This document shows positions 1 through 7,257 of a DNA stretch of 8,322 bases, one piece after another. The DNA is from Chrysiogenia bacterium (lineage in GTDB: Bacteria; JAGRBM01), in assembly GCA_020434085.1 (NCBI GenBank), contig JAGRBM010000350.1, forward strand, positions 1-8,322, written 5' to 3'. The translations under genes were made by a program, and so were the position numbers. How positions within the stretch are numbered: the first letter of the stretch is position 1; each line of letters begins with the position of its first letter. Under the pieces are notes generated by a model. That model was not told the origin of the DNA and ran no database searches. It saw nothing but the letters and a program-made list of their open reading frames with translations.

Positions 1-2
1 CT

Positions 3-746
3 CTGGGGCGCGCCCGGCAGGTGCTGGGCGAGCAGCTCGCCGCGCGTTGCGAGCTGGTGCAGGCCAATTTCGAAGACGCCCCGCGGGTGCTGGGCGAGCT
101 TGGCATCGAAGCGGTCGACGGCATCGCCATGGACCTTGGCATCTCCAGCGACCAGCTCGACGATCCCGCGCGCGGGTTCTCGTTCGAGGAGGGCAGCGCC
201 CTCGACATGCGCATGGACCAGAGCGAGGGCCCCTCGGCCAAAGATCTTGTAAACAGCCTCGGTGAGGCAGAGCTCACGCGCATCCTTCGCGACTATGGCG
301 AAGAACCCAAGGCCCGCGCCTTGGCGCGCCGTATCGTCGAAGCACGTCCCATCGAGGACGCCGCGCAGCTCGCCAAGCTCGCCGAGGGACTCTACCGCGG
401 CCACTCGCGCGTGCACCCGGCGACGCGGATGTTTCAGGCGCTGCGCATTGCCGTCAACGACGAGCTCGGCGCCCTTGAGCGCGCGCTCGAAGAACTGCCG
501 ACCTCTCTGGCCCCCGGCGGCCGCATGGTGGTGGTGAGCTTCCACTCGCTCGAAGATCGGCTCGTAAAGCGCCGCTTCGTCGCGCTCGCCGCCGTCGAAA
601 AAGATCCCATTACCGGCCAGCCCGTGCACGCGCCCCACTACCGGGTGATCACGCGCAAGCCGCTCACCCCCGGCGAGGAAGAGCTCGCCGCCAATCCCCG
701 CTCGCGCAGCGCCAAGCTCCGCGTGCTTGAGAGGAGCGCCGCCTGA
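3..746 (+). CDS. rsmH: 16S rRNA (cytosine(1402)-N4)-methyltransferase RsmH, 5'-truncated by window edge
   Basis: RsmH (MraW) uses S-adenosylmethionine to methylate N4 of C1402 in the ribosomal P site of 16S rRNA, in the cytoplasm. The first complete codon in frame is at 3. The frame is open to the window edge, and 247 codons are visible. The family is usually about 300-315 residues, so roughly 65-75 N-terminal residues are missing, including the SAM-binding DGTxGxGGHS segment. Visible family motifs, in order: DLGISSDQLDDPARGFSF, LDMRMD, HPATRMFQALRIAVNDEL, LAPGGRMVVVSFHSLEDR (SFHSLEDR is a hallmark), and the tail NPRSRSAKLRVLER. The in-frame GTG at 21 is not a plausible start because it lies inside the conserved methyltransferase fold. 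The TGA stop overlaps the ftsL ATG by one base (TGATG), as in other dcw operons. The assignment is secure; only the 5' end is unseen. Confidence 0.97.
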   Translation: MGRARQVLGEQLAARCELVQANFEDAPRVLGELGIEAVDGIAMDLGISSDQLDDPARGFSFEEGSALDMRMDQSEGPSAKDLVNSLGEAELTRILRDYGEEPKARALARRIVEARPIEDAAQLAKLAEGLYRGHSRVHPATRMFQALRIAVNDELGALERALEELPTSLAPGGRMVVVSFHSLEDRLVKRRFVALAAVEKDPITGQPVHAPHYRVITRKPLTPGEEELAANPRSRSAKLRVLERSAA

Positions 747-1111
747 TGGCTACCAGCGTCAGCATCAGCCAGCAGGCGGTCAGCCGCGGCGGGCGCGTGG
801 CCAAGGCCATGCGCCGCCAGGCCAAGCCGCGTTCGGGCCCGGGGACGATGTATTTCGTGGTGCTCATCGGGCTGACCGTGTGCTTCTCGCTGGCTTACGT
901 GTGGCTGCGCATGCACCGCATCGAGGTCGCCTACGAACTCTCGGTCAACCAGCAGCGAGAGCAGGAACTCGACAAGGAACACCGGCGCCTGCTCTATACG
1001 CTGGCGACGCTCAAGGACCCCAAGCGGCTTGAAAAGATCGCCCGCGAGGATCTGGGCATGAGCGTTCCCGCGCCCGGTCAGGTCATCGTGCTGGAGGATT
1101 CCTCGCAGTGA
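746..1111 (+). CDS. ftsL: Cell division protein FtsL
   Basis: FtsL is a small bitopic inner-membrane protein. In well-studied bacteria it forms a complex with FtsB and FtsQ and helps activate the FtsW-FtsI septal synthase. The 121-residue product has a short basic cytoplasmic N-terminus (about 1-33, rich in Arg and Lys) and one hydrophobic segment at about 35-54. A charged, Glu/Gln/Arg-rich stretch with coiled-coil character follows at about 58-90. The tail at 91-116 begins DPKRLEKIARE and continues LGMSVPAPGQVIVL, the typical FtsL/DivIC ending. The ATG at 746 overlaps the rsmH stop by one base and has AGGAG at 732-736, nine bases upstream. FtsL proteins diverge strongly in sequence, so the call rests on topology, the tail motif, size and position between rsmH and ftsI. 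It could be confused with FtsB by fold alone, but the location argues for FtsL. Confidence 0.92.
   Translation: MATSVSISQQAVSRGGRVAKAMRRQAKPRSGPGTMYFVVLIGLTVCFSLAYVWLRMHRIEVAYELSVNQQREQELDKEHRRLLYTLATLKDPKRLEKIAREDLGMSVPAPGQVIVLEDSSQ
1093..1097 (+). promoter_or_regulatory. Shine-Dalgarno sequence for ftsI
   Basis: GGAGG lies within the last codons of ftsL. It is 10 bases from an in-frame GTG at 1108 and 13 bases from the ATG at 1111. The spacing favours GTG slightly, while codon preference and the TGATG overlap with the ftsL stop favour ATG. The two choices differ by a single residue. Confidence 0.55.
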
Positions 1112-3150
1112 TGATGGATCCCCACACCGAACGGCGCATCCGGCGCCGGGTCATGGTCCTGGGCGGCCTGGGCGTGCTGTGGGCGCTCGGCCTGCTGGTG
1201 CGCGCGTGGGATCTGCAGGTGCGCTCGGCTGACAAGCTCAACGCCATGGCCGCGCGCCAGCACACCAAGAAGGTGACGCTCAAGGCGCGGCGCGGCATGG
1301 TCTTCGATCGCAACGGCGCAGAACTGGCGATCAGCCTGCCGGTGGAATCGATCTTCGCCCAGCCCGCCGAGCTCGAAGACGCGGCGGATGCGGCGAAGAA
1401 GCTCGCGAAAATCCTCGATACCGAAGAGGCTCCGCTTCGCAAGCGTCTGTCCCAGAAAAACCGCGGCTTCGTGTGGGTCGCCCGTCAGGTGGACGCCGAC
1501 AAGATTACCAAAGTGCGTGCCCTGGATTTCAGCGGCATTGGTTTCATTGAAGAATCCAAGCGCCACTATCCCGGCGGCGAGCTGGCCGGCCACGTGCTGG
1601 GCTTTGCAGGCATCGACTCGGTGGGCCTCGAAGGCATCGAATACACCTACAACCGTTTCCTGCGCGGCAATGCCGAGGAAGTGGTCGGCGCACGCGATGC
1701 GCGCGGCCGCGCGATTCTTGCGCGCGGGCTGGGCTCGCTCGAAAAACTCAAGGGCGACCACCTCACGCTCACCATCGATTCGACCATCCAGAGCATCGCC
1801 GAGCGCGAGCTGGCAGATGCGCGCGAGCTGACCGGTGCCAGGGCGGGCACTGCCACGGTGATGGATCCGCGCACCGGCGAGATCCTCGCCATGGCGGTTG
1901 AGCCGCGCTTTGATCCCAATAACTTCGAGAAGTTCACCAGTAACGAGTTCCGCAATCGGACCGTGACCGACATCTTCGAGCCCGGTTCGACGATGAAGCC
2001 CTTCCTGCTGTCCTCTGCCATGGAAGAGGGCGTTGTGGCTCCAAACGACATCTTCTTCTGCGAGAACGGCGACTACGAGGTCTATGACCGCACCTTCCAC
2101 GATACAAAGCCCCACGGCTGGCTGAGCGCGGCGAACATCCTGCGCGTTTCCTCGAACATCGGCGCGATCAAGATCTCCGAGCGTCTTGGTGGGCAGAAGT
2201 ATTACGACTACCTCCGGCGCTTTGGTTTCGGCCATGCGACGGGGATCGACCTGGCCGGCGAGGCCGACGGCCTGCTGGCGGCACCAAGCCGCTGGAGCGG
2301 CGTGTCGCTTCCGGCGATCAGCTTCGGCCAGGGCATGGGCGTCACCGCGATCCAGATGGTTGCCGCCGCCGGAGCGCTGGCCAACGAGGGCATCCTTCAC
2401 AAGCCCACCGTGCTCAAGGAAGTGCGCGACGGCGAGGGACGGCTCATCCAGCGCACCGTGCCCCAGGTTGTGGACCGGGTGCTCAGTGAATCCACCGCGC
2501 GGCGCATCACCGGGATTCTTGAAAAGGTCGTCGCCGACGACGGTACCGGTCGCAATGCCCAGATCCCGGGCTACCGGGTGGCGGGAAAAACGGGCACGGC
2601 CCAGAAAATCGACCCGGAAACCGGGAAGTATTCCAGCCAGTTGCGCGTTGTGTCTTTTCTGGGTTACGTCCCGGCCAGCGCGCCCCGCCTGGTCATCCTG
2701 GTCACCCTGGATGAGCCCGAGGGGATGGTCTCCGGCGGCGGTACCGCCGGGCCGGCCTTCGCGCGAATTGCCTCCCAGGCACTCGCCTACCTGGAGGTTC
2801 CACCTGACAAGGCAGCCGACGACATCACACTCGAAGATCCCGTCGGCGACCTGATTGGTTCGATTACGCAGCACGCCGCGCACCCTGGGGAGGGTGCGTC
2901 AGCGCTTTCGGGCACTGCGTTTCAAGTTGCGAGCCTGGACTCGGCCACCGGTCAGTCCATTGCCGCGTCCGACGGACGCGTTCCGAGTTTCATGGGGATG
3001 GCACTTCGGGACGTGATCGGTTGGCAGGGCGCCGGGCGCGTGTCGCTGCATTGGCAGGGGCACGGCGTGGTGGTGGGGCAAATGCCCCCGCCGGGCGCGC
3101 CGCTCGAGCCCGGAATGAAAGTCAGTCTTGAGTTGAGGCCGCCCGGATGA
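1111..3150 (+). CDS. ftsI: Septal peptidoglycan D,D-transpeptidase FtsI (class B PBP, PBP3) with C-terminal PASTA-like domain
   Basis: FtsI is the septum-specific transpeptidase that cross-links stem peptides in the periplasm, working with the FtsW glycosyltransferase. Numbered from the ATG at 1111 (679 residues), it has a basic cytoplasmic N-terminus and one membrane anchor at about 14-30. The class B dimerisation/pedestal region opens with RGMVFDRNG at 61-69. The transpeptidase domain contains all three catalytic motifs: SxxK as S293-T-M-K296 in EPGSTMKPF, SxN as S347-S-N349, and KTGT at 493-496. A polar linker of about 60 residues then leads to a PASTA-like domain at about 624-678, with PSFMGMALRDV and a PGMKVSLEL end. 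E. coli FtsI is 588 residues; the extra length here is mainly the linker and PASTA-like domain. The ATG overlaps the ftsL stop by one base, followed directly by a second ATG; a GTG at 1108 is an alternative start. The PASTA-like tail recalls SpoVD/PBP2x-type proteins, but the dcw position makes FtsI the right name. Confidence 0.96.
   Translation: MMDPHTERRIRRRVMVLGGLGVLWALGLLVRAWDLQVRSADKLNAMAARQHTKKVTLKARRGMVFDRNGAELAISLPVESIFAQPAELEDAADAAKKLAKILDTEEAPLRKRLSQKNRGFVWVARQVDADKITKVRALDFSGIGFIEESKRHYPGGELAGHVLGFAGIDSVGLEGIEYTYNRFLRGNAEEVVGARDARGRAILARGLGSLEKLKGDHLTLTIDSTIQSIAERELADARELTGARAGTATVMDPRTGEILAMAVEPRFDPNNFEKFTSNEFRNRTVTDIFEPGSTMKPFLLSSAMEEGVVAPNDIFFCENGDYEVYDRTFHDTKPHGWLSAANILRVSSNIGAIKISERLGGQKYYDYLRRFGFGHATGIDLAGEADGLLAAPSRWSGVSLPAISFGQGMGVTAIQMVAAAGALANEGILHKPTVLKEVRDGEGRLIQRTVPQVVDRVLSESTARRITGILEKVVADDGTGRNAQIPGYRVAGKTGTAQKIDPETGKYSSQLRVVSFLGYVPASAPRLVILVTLDEPEGMVSGGGTAGPAFARIASQALAYLEVPPDKAADDITLEDPVGDLIGSITQHAAHPGEGASALSGTAFQVASLDSATGQSIAASDGRVPSFMGMALRDVIGWQGAGRVSLHWQGHGVVVGQMPPPGAPLEPGMKVSLELRPPG
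2879..2898 (+). repeat. Perfect inverted repeat (hairpin) inside the ftsI linker region
   Basis: CGCACCCT at 2879-2886 is exactly complementary to AGGGTGCG at 2891-2898, leaving a GGGG loop. A G-U pair between 2878 and 2899 can extend the stem to nine. It lies in the part of ftsI that encodes the variable linker between the transpeptidase and PASTA-like domains. No T-run follows, so it is not an intrinsic terminator. A function is not evident; in GC-rich DNA such a hairpin may be chance. Confidence 0.5.
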
Positions 3151-3197
3151 GGGCGTAGCGGAGCGCGCGGTCGGGGTAAGGGCCGCGTGAGAACCGG
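3151..3197 (+). other. ftsI-murE intergenic gap, 47 bases
   Basis: This is the only gap longer than a few bases in the window. It is GC-rich and shows no recognisable -35/-10 promoter and no T-run terminator. It contains one predicted stem-loop. The ftsI reading frame stays open through the gap after its TGA and ends at a TGA at 3199-3201 that overlaps the murE ATG. Confidence 0.8.
3164..3189 (+). promoter_or_regulatory. Predicted stem-loop just upstream of murE
   Basis: Bases 3164-3172 can pair with 3181-3189 to give nine base pairs, two of them G-U, around an eight-base loop (GGGGTAAG). The 3' foot of the stem is eight bases before the murE ATG. If formed in the mRNA it would cover the place where a ribosome binding site for that ATG would be expected. 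No U-tract follows, so termination is unlikely. A role in translational control or mRNA processing is inference only. Confidence 0.35.
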
Positions 3198-4739
3198 ATG
3201 AATTTGGAGGAGTCTTTGAACGGGGTTGTAGCCCAGCGCATGAGCGGCGAGCCGGTAGCGGTGCGCGCGCTCGTCTGCGATTCGCGGCGCGTGAGCGAAG
3301 GCGATGTTTTCGTCGCCCTGCCCGGTAGCGCCGCGGACGGTCACGACTATGTGGACGCCGCGATTGCCGCGGGCGCCCGCGCGGTGGTGATCGAGCGCGC
3401 CGACCTGTTCGAGAGCCTTGCGGCTCGCTCCGATCTCACGACAATCCTTGTCGACGATGCCCACGCCGCCCTTGGCGTGATGGCAGCCAACGTGCAGGGC
3501 CGTCCCTCCGAGTCCATGAAGCTCGTCGGTATTACCGGCACCAACGGCAAGACGACGACGGCCTTCATCGTCGAGAGCGTGCTTCGCGCCGCGGAGCTCA
3601 ACCCCGGCCTGCTGGGAACGGTGGAGTTTCGCGTGGGCGCCCAGCGCTTCCCGTCTACACACACCACGCCCGGCGCGATCGAGCTGCAGGAACTGCTGGC
3701 GAAGATGCGCGCGGCCGATGCCAAAAGCGCCGTCATCGAGGTCAGCTCCCACGCCCTCTCGCAGGCACGCACGGCGGGCCTCGAGTTCGACGTGGCGGTG
3801 TTCACGAACCTCACCCAGGACCACCTCGACTACCACGCCGACATGGACGACTACTTCGCGGCCAAGCGCCTGCTCTTTACGAGCCAGCTTGCCGCGCAGC
3901 AGGTGAAGACAGATGCGACCTGCGTGATCAACGCCGACGATCCTTACGGCGCGCGCCTCATCGACGAAGTCTCGGGGACTCGCCGCGTGATCAGCTACGG
4001 GCTGGGCGCCTCGGCGCGCGCGGCAAGCGGCGCAGAGCGCGGCGTCGATGTCTTCCCGACCGAACTTTCCTGGGGCAGCGCGGGCCTGAGCGCCCGCGTG
4101 CACACCCCGGCGGGCGAGATGAGCGTGATGGGCGCGCTCATGGGCGAGCACAATGTTTACAACACGCTCGCCGCCATCGCCGCCGGCGTCGCGCTCGGGC
4201 TTCCGCTCGAGAAGATCGCCGCCGGCATTGCGGCCCTGCGGGCCGTTCCGGGCCGCCTGGAACCGGTGGAAAACAGCCTCGGGATCACGGTGCTTGTCGA
4301 CTATGCGCACACCCCCGATGCGCTTCGCAATGTGCTGGCCTCCTGCCGGGGCCTCACCGACGGCCAGCTCATCTGCGTGTTCGGTTGCGGCGGCGACCGC
4401 GACCGCGCCAAGCGTCCGCTCATGGCGCAGGCCGTGAGCGAGCTGGCCGACCTGGCCATCCTGACAAGTGACAATCCGCGCACGGAGGATCCCCAGCAGA
4501 TTCTCAGCGATGCGCGTCAAGGTTTGCGTGGGAAAGAAGGCACCCAGCACCTCGTCGAAGTCGATCGGCGGCGGGCCATTGCGCTCGCAGTCGGTCGGGC
4601 CCTTCCCGGTGATCTGGTGATGATCGCCGGGAAGGGTCACGAGGACTATCAGATCGTCGGGACCGAGAAGCGTCCCTTCGACGATCGGCTGGTTGCCGCA
4701 GAGGCGCTGCGCGCGCGCGAGGAGGGGGAGAGCCAGTGA
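3198..4739 (+). CDS. murE: UDP-N-acetylmuramoyl-L-alanyl-D-glutamate--2,6-diaminopimelate ligase MurE
   Basis: MurE is the cytoplasmic ATP-dependent ligase that adds the third stem-peptide residue to UDP-MurNAc-L-Ala-D-Glu. The 513-residue product has the three Mur ligase domains. The N-terminal UDP-binding domain carries DSRR at 28-31 and the central domain has the P-loop GTNGKTTT at 114-121. Next come TTPG at 156-159, TNLTQDHLDYH, and K223 in YFAAKRLLF, matching the carbamylated lysine (K224) of E. coli. The C-terminal domain has YAHTPDALRNVL, DNPR at 425-428 and GKGHED at 478-483. DNPR marks meso-DAP rather than L-lysine specificity. The ATG at 3198 is the first start after an in-frame TAA at 3177. 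Its product, MNLEESLNGV, resembles usual MurE N-termini, so I keep it although no good Shine-Dalgarno precedes it. A TTG at 3216 with GGAGG five bases upstream is the alternative. The 3' end overlaps murF by four bases. Confidence 0.97.
   Translation: MNLEESLNGVVAQRMSGEPVAVRALVCDSRRVSEGDVFVALPGSAADGHDYVDAAIAAGARAVVIERADLFESLAARSDLTTILVDDAHAALGVMAANVQGRPSESMKLVGITGTNGKTTTAFIVESVLRAAELNPGLLGTVEFRVGAQRFPSTHTTPGAIELQELLAKMRAADAKSAVIEVSSHALSQARTAGLEFDVAVFTNLTQDHLDYHADMDDYFAAKRLLFTSQLAAQQVKTDATCVINADDPYGARLIDEVSGTRRVISYGLGASARAASGAERGVDVFPTELSWGSAGLSARVHTPAGEMSVMGALMGEHNVYNTLAAIAAGVALGLPLEKIAAGIAALRAVPGRLEPVENSLGITVLVDYAHTPDALRNVLASCRGLTDGQLICVFGCGGDRDRAKRPLMAQAVSELADLAILTSDNPRTEDPQQILSDARQGLRGKEGTQHLVEVDRRRAIALAVGRALPGDLVMIAGKGHEDYQIVGTEKRPFDDRLVAAEALRAREEGESQ
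3206..3212 (+). promoter_or_regulatory. Shine-Dalgarno-like GGAGGAG inside the 5' end of murE
   Basis: GGAGGAG sits eight to fourteen bases inside murE as annotated from ATG 3198. It ends three bases before an in-frame TTG at 3216; the core GGAGG (3206-3210) has a five-base spacer to it. It could serve a TTG start that gives a protein six residues shorter. It could equally be an accident of the two Glu codons it encodes. Confidence 0.3.
4720..4725 (+). promoter_or_regulatory. Consensus Shine-Dalgarno for murF
   Basis: AGGAGG, a full match to the anti-Shine-Dalgarno core, lies in the last codons of murE, ten bases before GTG 4736. It supports the GTG as the true murF start despite the non-ATG codon and the four-base overlap with murE. 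Confidence 0.7.
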
Positions 4740-6178
4740 GTTTTTCCCTGAATGAACTGCGCGAGGCGGCCTCGGGCCGCGTGCTCATGGCCGAGCGCGA
4801 GGACTTTCCCGCGGGCGCGATCGATTCGCGCAGCCTCGAGCCCGGCGAGCTCTTCTTTGCCCTGCGCGGCGAGAGCGCCGACGGCCACGCCTACGTGGAG
4901 GCGGCCATCGCCCAGGGCGCAGGCGGGGCGGTGATTGCCGACGATCGTGCCGAACCGGCGTTCATCCACAAGCTCCGTCGCTACCGCAACATCGCGCTGG
5001 TTGCCGTGGACGAGCCCGAAGCCGCGCTGGCGCGCCTTGCCGCCGCGCATCGCAGCGCGATGGGCGAGCTTCGCGTGGCGGCCATTACCGGCTCCAACGG
5101 CAAGACGACGACCAAGGAAATTCTGGCCGCGCTGCTCGGCGCCCATGCGCCCACGCTGGCCACGCGCGGGAATCTCAACAATCAACTAGGCGTGCCGCTC
5201 ACCCTGCTTCGGCTGGAGAGCAAACATCAGTACGCCGTCGTCGAGATCGGGGCGAGCGGTCCGGGCGAGGTCGATGCGCTCGCCCGCATGGTGCGTCCGC
5301 GGGTGGGGATTCTCACGAACATCGCGCCCGCGCACCTCGAAGGTTTTGGAAGCCTGGAGGGCGTGCGCCGCTCCAAGGGCGAGCTGCTTCGCCACGTGGC
5401 GGTCTCGGGCACGATCATTGTCAACGAGGACGATCCGGGGGCTGTATCCCTTGCGGGCGAATTCGCCGGCAAGAAGGTCAAGGTATCGGTACAAGGAAAT
5501 GATGCTGACGTTGTTGCTGAAGAAGTGGTGGCGGCCGGTCCAGACGGCATGAGCTTCACGCTCCGTGCCTATGGAAAGTCGCAACTGGTGCGCCTGCCGC
5601 TGGTGGGCACGCACAATGTCTCCAACGCGGTGATGGCCTCGGCCGCGGCGCTGGAGATGGGGATTCCCTTCGAGAAGGTTGCCATAGCGCTCGAGCGCGT
5701 GCGCCCGGCGCAGATGCGTAGCGAGGTGCGCGTGGGCGCTGACGGCACGATGTTGCTGGTCGATTGCTACAACGCCAATCCCACCAGCATGAGCCGGGCG
5801 CTGGAAACCCTCGCGCAGCTTCCCTGCAAGGGGCGGCGCATCGCCATTCTGGGACAGATGAATGAGCTCGGCTCCCAGTCGCGCGAGTTCCACCGTGCGC
5901 TCGGCGAAGAGGCGGCGCGCCAGGGGATCGACTGGCTGCTCTATACGGGAATGTTTGCCGACGAAGTCATCGAGGCGGCGACCAAGGCGGGGCTCCAGCA
6001 CGCCGAGAGCTTCCCCTCCCACGAAGAGATCATGAGCGCCATCGGCCGCGGCATGAAGGCCGGCGACAGCGTGCTCATCAAGGGCTCGCGCGGCGCGCGC
6101 ATGGAGCGCATTGCCGACCCGCTGCTGGCGCGCCTCGAACGCGAAGGCCACGCCGAAGACGGGGAGGGAGGTCGCTGA
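4736..6178 (+). CDS. murF: UDP-N-acetylmuramoyl-tripeptide--D-alanyl-D-alanine ligase MurF
   Basis: MurF joins D-Ala-D-Ala to UDP-MurNAc-tripeptide, giving the UDP-MurNAc-pentapeptide used by MraY; it is cytoplasmic and ATP-dependent. The 480-residue product shows an N-terminal domain with DSR at 30-32 and [16 protein letters not shown]. The P-loop GSNGKTTT is at 119-126, followed by [31 protein letters not shown] and [13 protein letters not shown]. The C-terminal domain has DCYNANP at 343-349, the MurF signature, and [18 protein letters not shown] and DCYNANP separate it from MurE and MurC. Length is normal (E. coli MurF is 452). The start is GTG in a GTGA overlap with the murE stop, backed by AGGAGG. 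The stop overlaps the mraY ATG by one base. A short stretch around 5491-5520 is clearly less GC-rich than its surroundings and lies in a variable part of the central domain. Confidence 0.97.
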   Translation: MSFSLNELREAASGRVLMAEREDFPAGAIDSRSLEPGELFFALRGESADGHAYVEAAIAQGAGGAVIADDRAEPAFIHKLRRYRNIALVAVDEPEAALARLAAAHRSAMGELRVAAITGSNGKTTTKEILAALLGAHAPTLATRGNLNNQLGVPLTLLRLESKHQYAVVEIGASGPGEVDALARMVRPRVGILTNIAPAHLEGFGSLEGVRRSKGELLRHVAVSGTIIVNEDDPGAVSLAGEFAGKKVKVSVQGNDADVVAEEVVAAGPDGMSFTLRAYGKSQLVRLPLVGTHNVSNAVMASAAALEMGIPFEKVAIALERVRPAQMRSEVRVGADGTMLLVDCYNANPTSMSRALETLAQLPCKGRRIAILGQMNELGSQSREFHRALGEEAARQGIDWLLYTGMFADEVIEAATKAGLQHAESFPSHEEIMSAIGRGMKAGDSVLIKGSRGARMERIADPLLARLEREGHAEDGEGGR

Positions 6179-7251
6179 TGTTCTACCACCTCTTCGTCGA
6201 TCTCGCAGACCGGTGGGCCATGCTCAACGTGTTCCGCTACATCACCTTCCGCACCCTGGGTGCGGCGATTACCGCATTCTGGATGGGCGTGCTGCTTGGG
6301 CCCTGGATGATCGAGCGCCTGCGCGTCCTCAAGGCCGGGCAGAGCATCCGCGACGATGGTCCCGAGACGCACCTGCAGAAGGCGGGCACCCCCACCATGG
6401 GCGGCGTGCTCATCCTGGCGGCAATCTTCGTGCCGACCCTGCTGTGGGCGCGGCTCGATACCGATTACGTGTGGATCGTGCTGGGTGTGACGGCTGTTTA
6501 CGGCGCGCTCGGTTTTGCCGACGATTACCTCAAGGTCAAGCACAAGAATTCCAAAGGCGTGCCCGGCAAGGTGAAGCTGCTGGTGCAGACCGCCGGCGCG
6601 CTCGCGGCGGGCGCCTATCTCTACTACAGCGAGTTCGGCACCGACCTGGCGGTTCCCTTCTTCAAGGACTTCGATCCCGACCTTGGAATCGTCTTCATTC
6701 CCTTCGTGATTCTGGTGATCGTGGGGGCCTCCAATGCGGTGAATCTCACCGATGGTTTGGACGGCCTGGCGATCGGTCCGGTCATCACGACGACCGCGAC
6801 CTATACGCTCTTTGCCTACATCGCGGGCAACGCGGTCTACAGCGAGTATCTGCTGGTGCCGAGCATCCCCGGCGTCGGCGAGCTGTGCGTGGTATGCGCC
6901 GCCGCCGTGGGCGCGGGGCTTGCGTTCCTCTGGTTCAATTCCTATCCGGCCGAGGTGTTCATGGGCGACGTGGGTTCGCTCGCACTCGGCGGCCTCATCG
7001 GCACGGTGGCCGTGCTGACCAAGCAGGAAATTCTTCTCGCCCTGGTGGGCGGGATCTTCGTGGTGGAGACGCTGAGCGTGATGATCCAGGTGTTCTGGTT
7101 CAAGCGCACCGGCGAGCGCGTGTTCAAGATGGCGCCGCTCCACCATCACTACGAGCTGCTGGGGTGGCCCGAGCCCAAAGTGATTGTTCGGTTCTGGATC
7201 ATCTCCATCATTCTGGCACTGGCAGGGGTTTCGACCCTGAAGTTGAGGTAG
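6178..7251 (+). CDS. mraY: Phospho-N-acetylmuramoyl-pentapeptide-transferase MraY
   Basis: MraY is the integral membrane enzyme that transfers phospho-MurNAc-pentapeptide from UDP to undecaprenyl phosphate, making lipid I at the inner face of the cytoplasmic membrane. The 357-residue product matches the E. coli length (360) and contains the full motif set. DDGPETH is at 59-65, GTPTMGG at 70-76 and FADDYLKV carries the Asp pair D115/D116. NLTDGLDG is at 189-196, [12 protein letters not shown] carries D264 (D267 in E. coli), and APLHHHYE carries H322-H324. Many hydrophobic helices are spread along the chain, about ten as expected for the family. The C-terminal stretch from [15 protein letters not shown] to TLKLR is very close to proteobacterial MraY. 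The ATG overlaps the murF stop by one base and is preceded by GGAGG at 6167-6171 with a six-base spacer. Nothing appears truncated or replaced. Confidence 0.98.
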   Translation: MFYHLFVDLADRWAMLNVFRYITFRTLGAAITAFWMGVLLGPWMIERLRVLKAGQSIRDDGPETHLQKAGTPTMGGVLILAAIFVPTLLWARLDTDYVWIVLGVTAVYGALGFADDYLKVKHKNSKGVPGKVKLLVQTAGALAAGAYLYYSEFGTDLAVPFFKDFDPDLGIVFIPFVILVIVGASNAVNLTDGLDGLAIGPVITTTATYTLFAYIAGNAVYSEYLLVPSIPGVGELCVVCAAAVGAGLAFLWFNSYPAEVFMGDVGSLALGGLIGTVAVLTKQEILLALVGGIFVVETLSVMIQVFWFKRTGERVFKMAPLHHHYELLGWPEPKVIVRFWIISIILALAGVSTLKLR

Positions 7252-7257
7252 GCGCGC

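Noticed and set aside
21-746. GTG at 21 as the start of a short complete rsmH.
   Set aside because: The frame is open upstream to the window edge, and the family needs about 65-75 more N-terminal residues with the SAM-binding motif. The gene is cut by the window, not naturally short.
1078-2883. Very long open frame on the minus strand opposite ftsI (about 600 codons).
   Set aside because: It lies wholly antisense to ftsI, which has all its catalytic motifs. The translation is His/Arg/Ala-rich with no recognisable family, which is the usual shadow of a high-GC gene.
3148-3189. TGA followed by a stem-loop at a spacing that superficially resembles a bacterial selenocysteine insertion element.
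   Set aside because: The position is the natural end of the PASTA-like domain, with no expected Cys/Sec site. The stem contains G-U pairs and the downstream residues are low-complexity. I see no reason to invoke selenocysteine in FtsI.
3151-3197. Possible terminator or internal promoter between ftsI and murE.
   Set aside because: The stem-loop lacks a T-run and no -35/-10 pair can be recognised, so I treat the gap as part of one transcript.
2952-4640. Long minus-strand open frame opposite the ftsI end and murE.
   Set aside because: It crosses a gene boundary on the other strand, has shadow-type composition and shows no motifs. murE is unambiguous.
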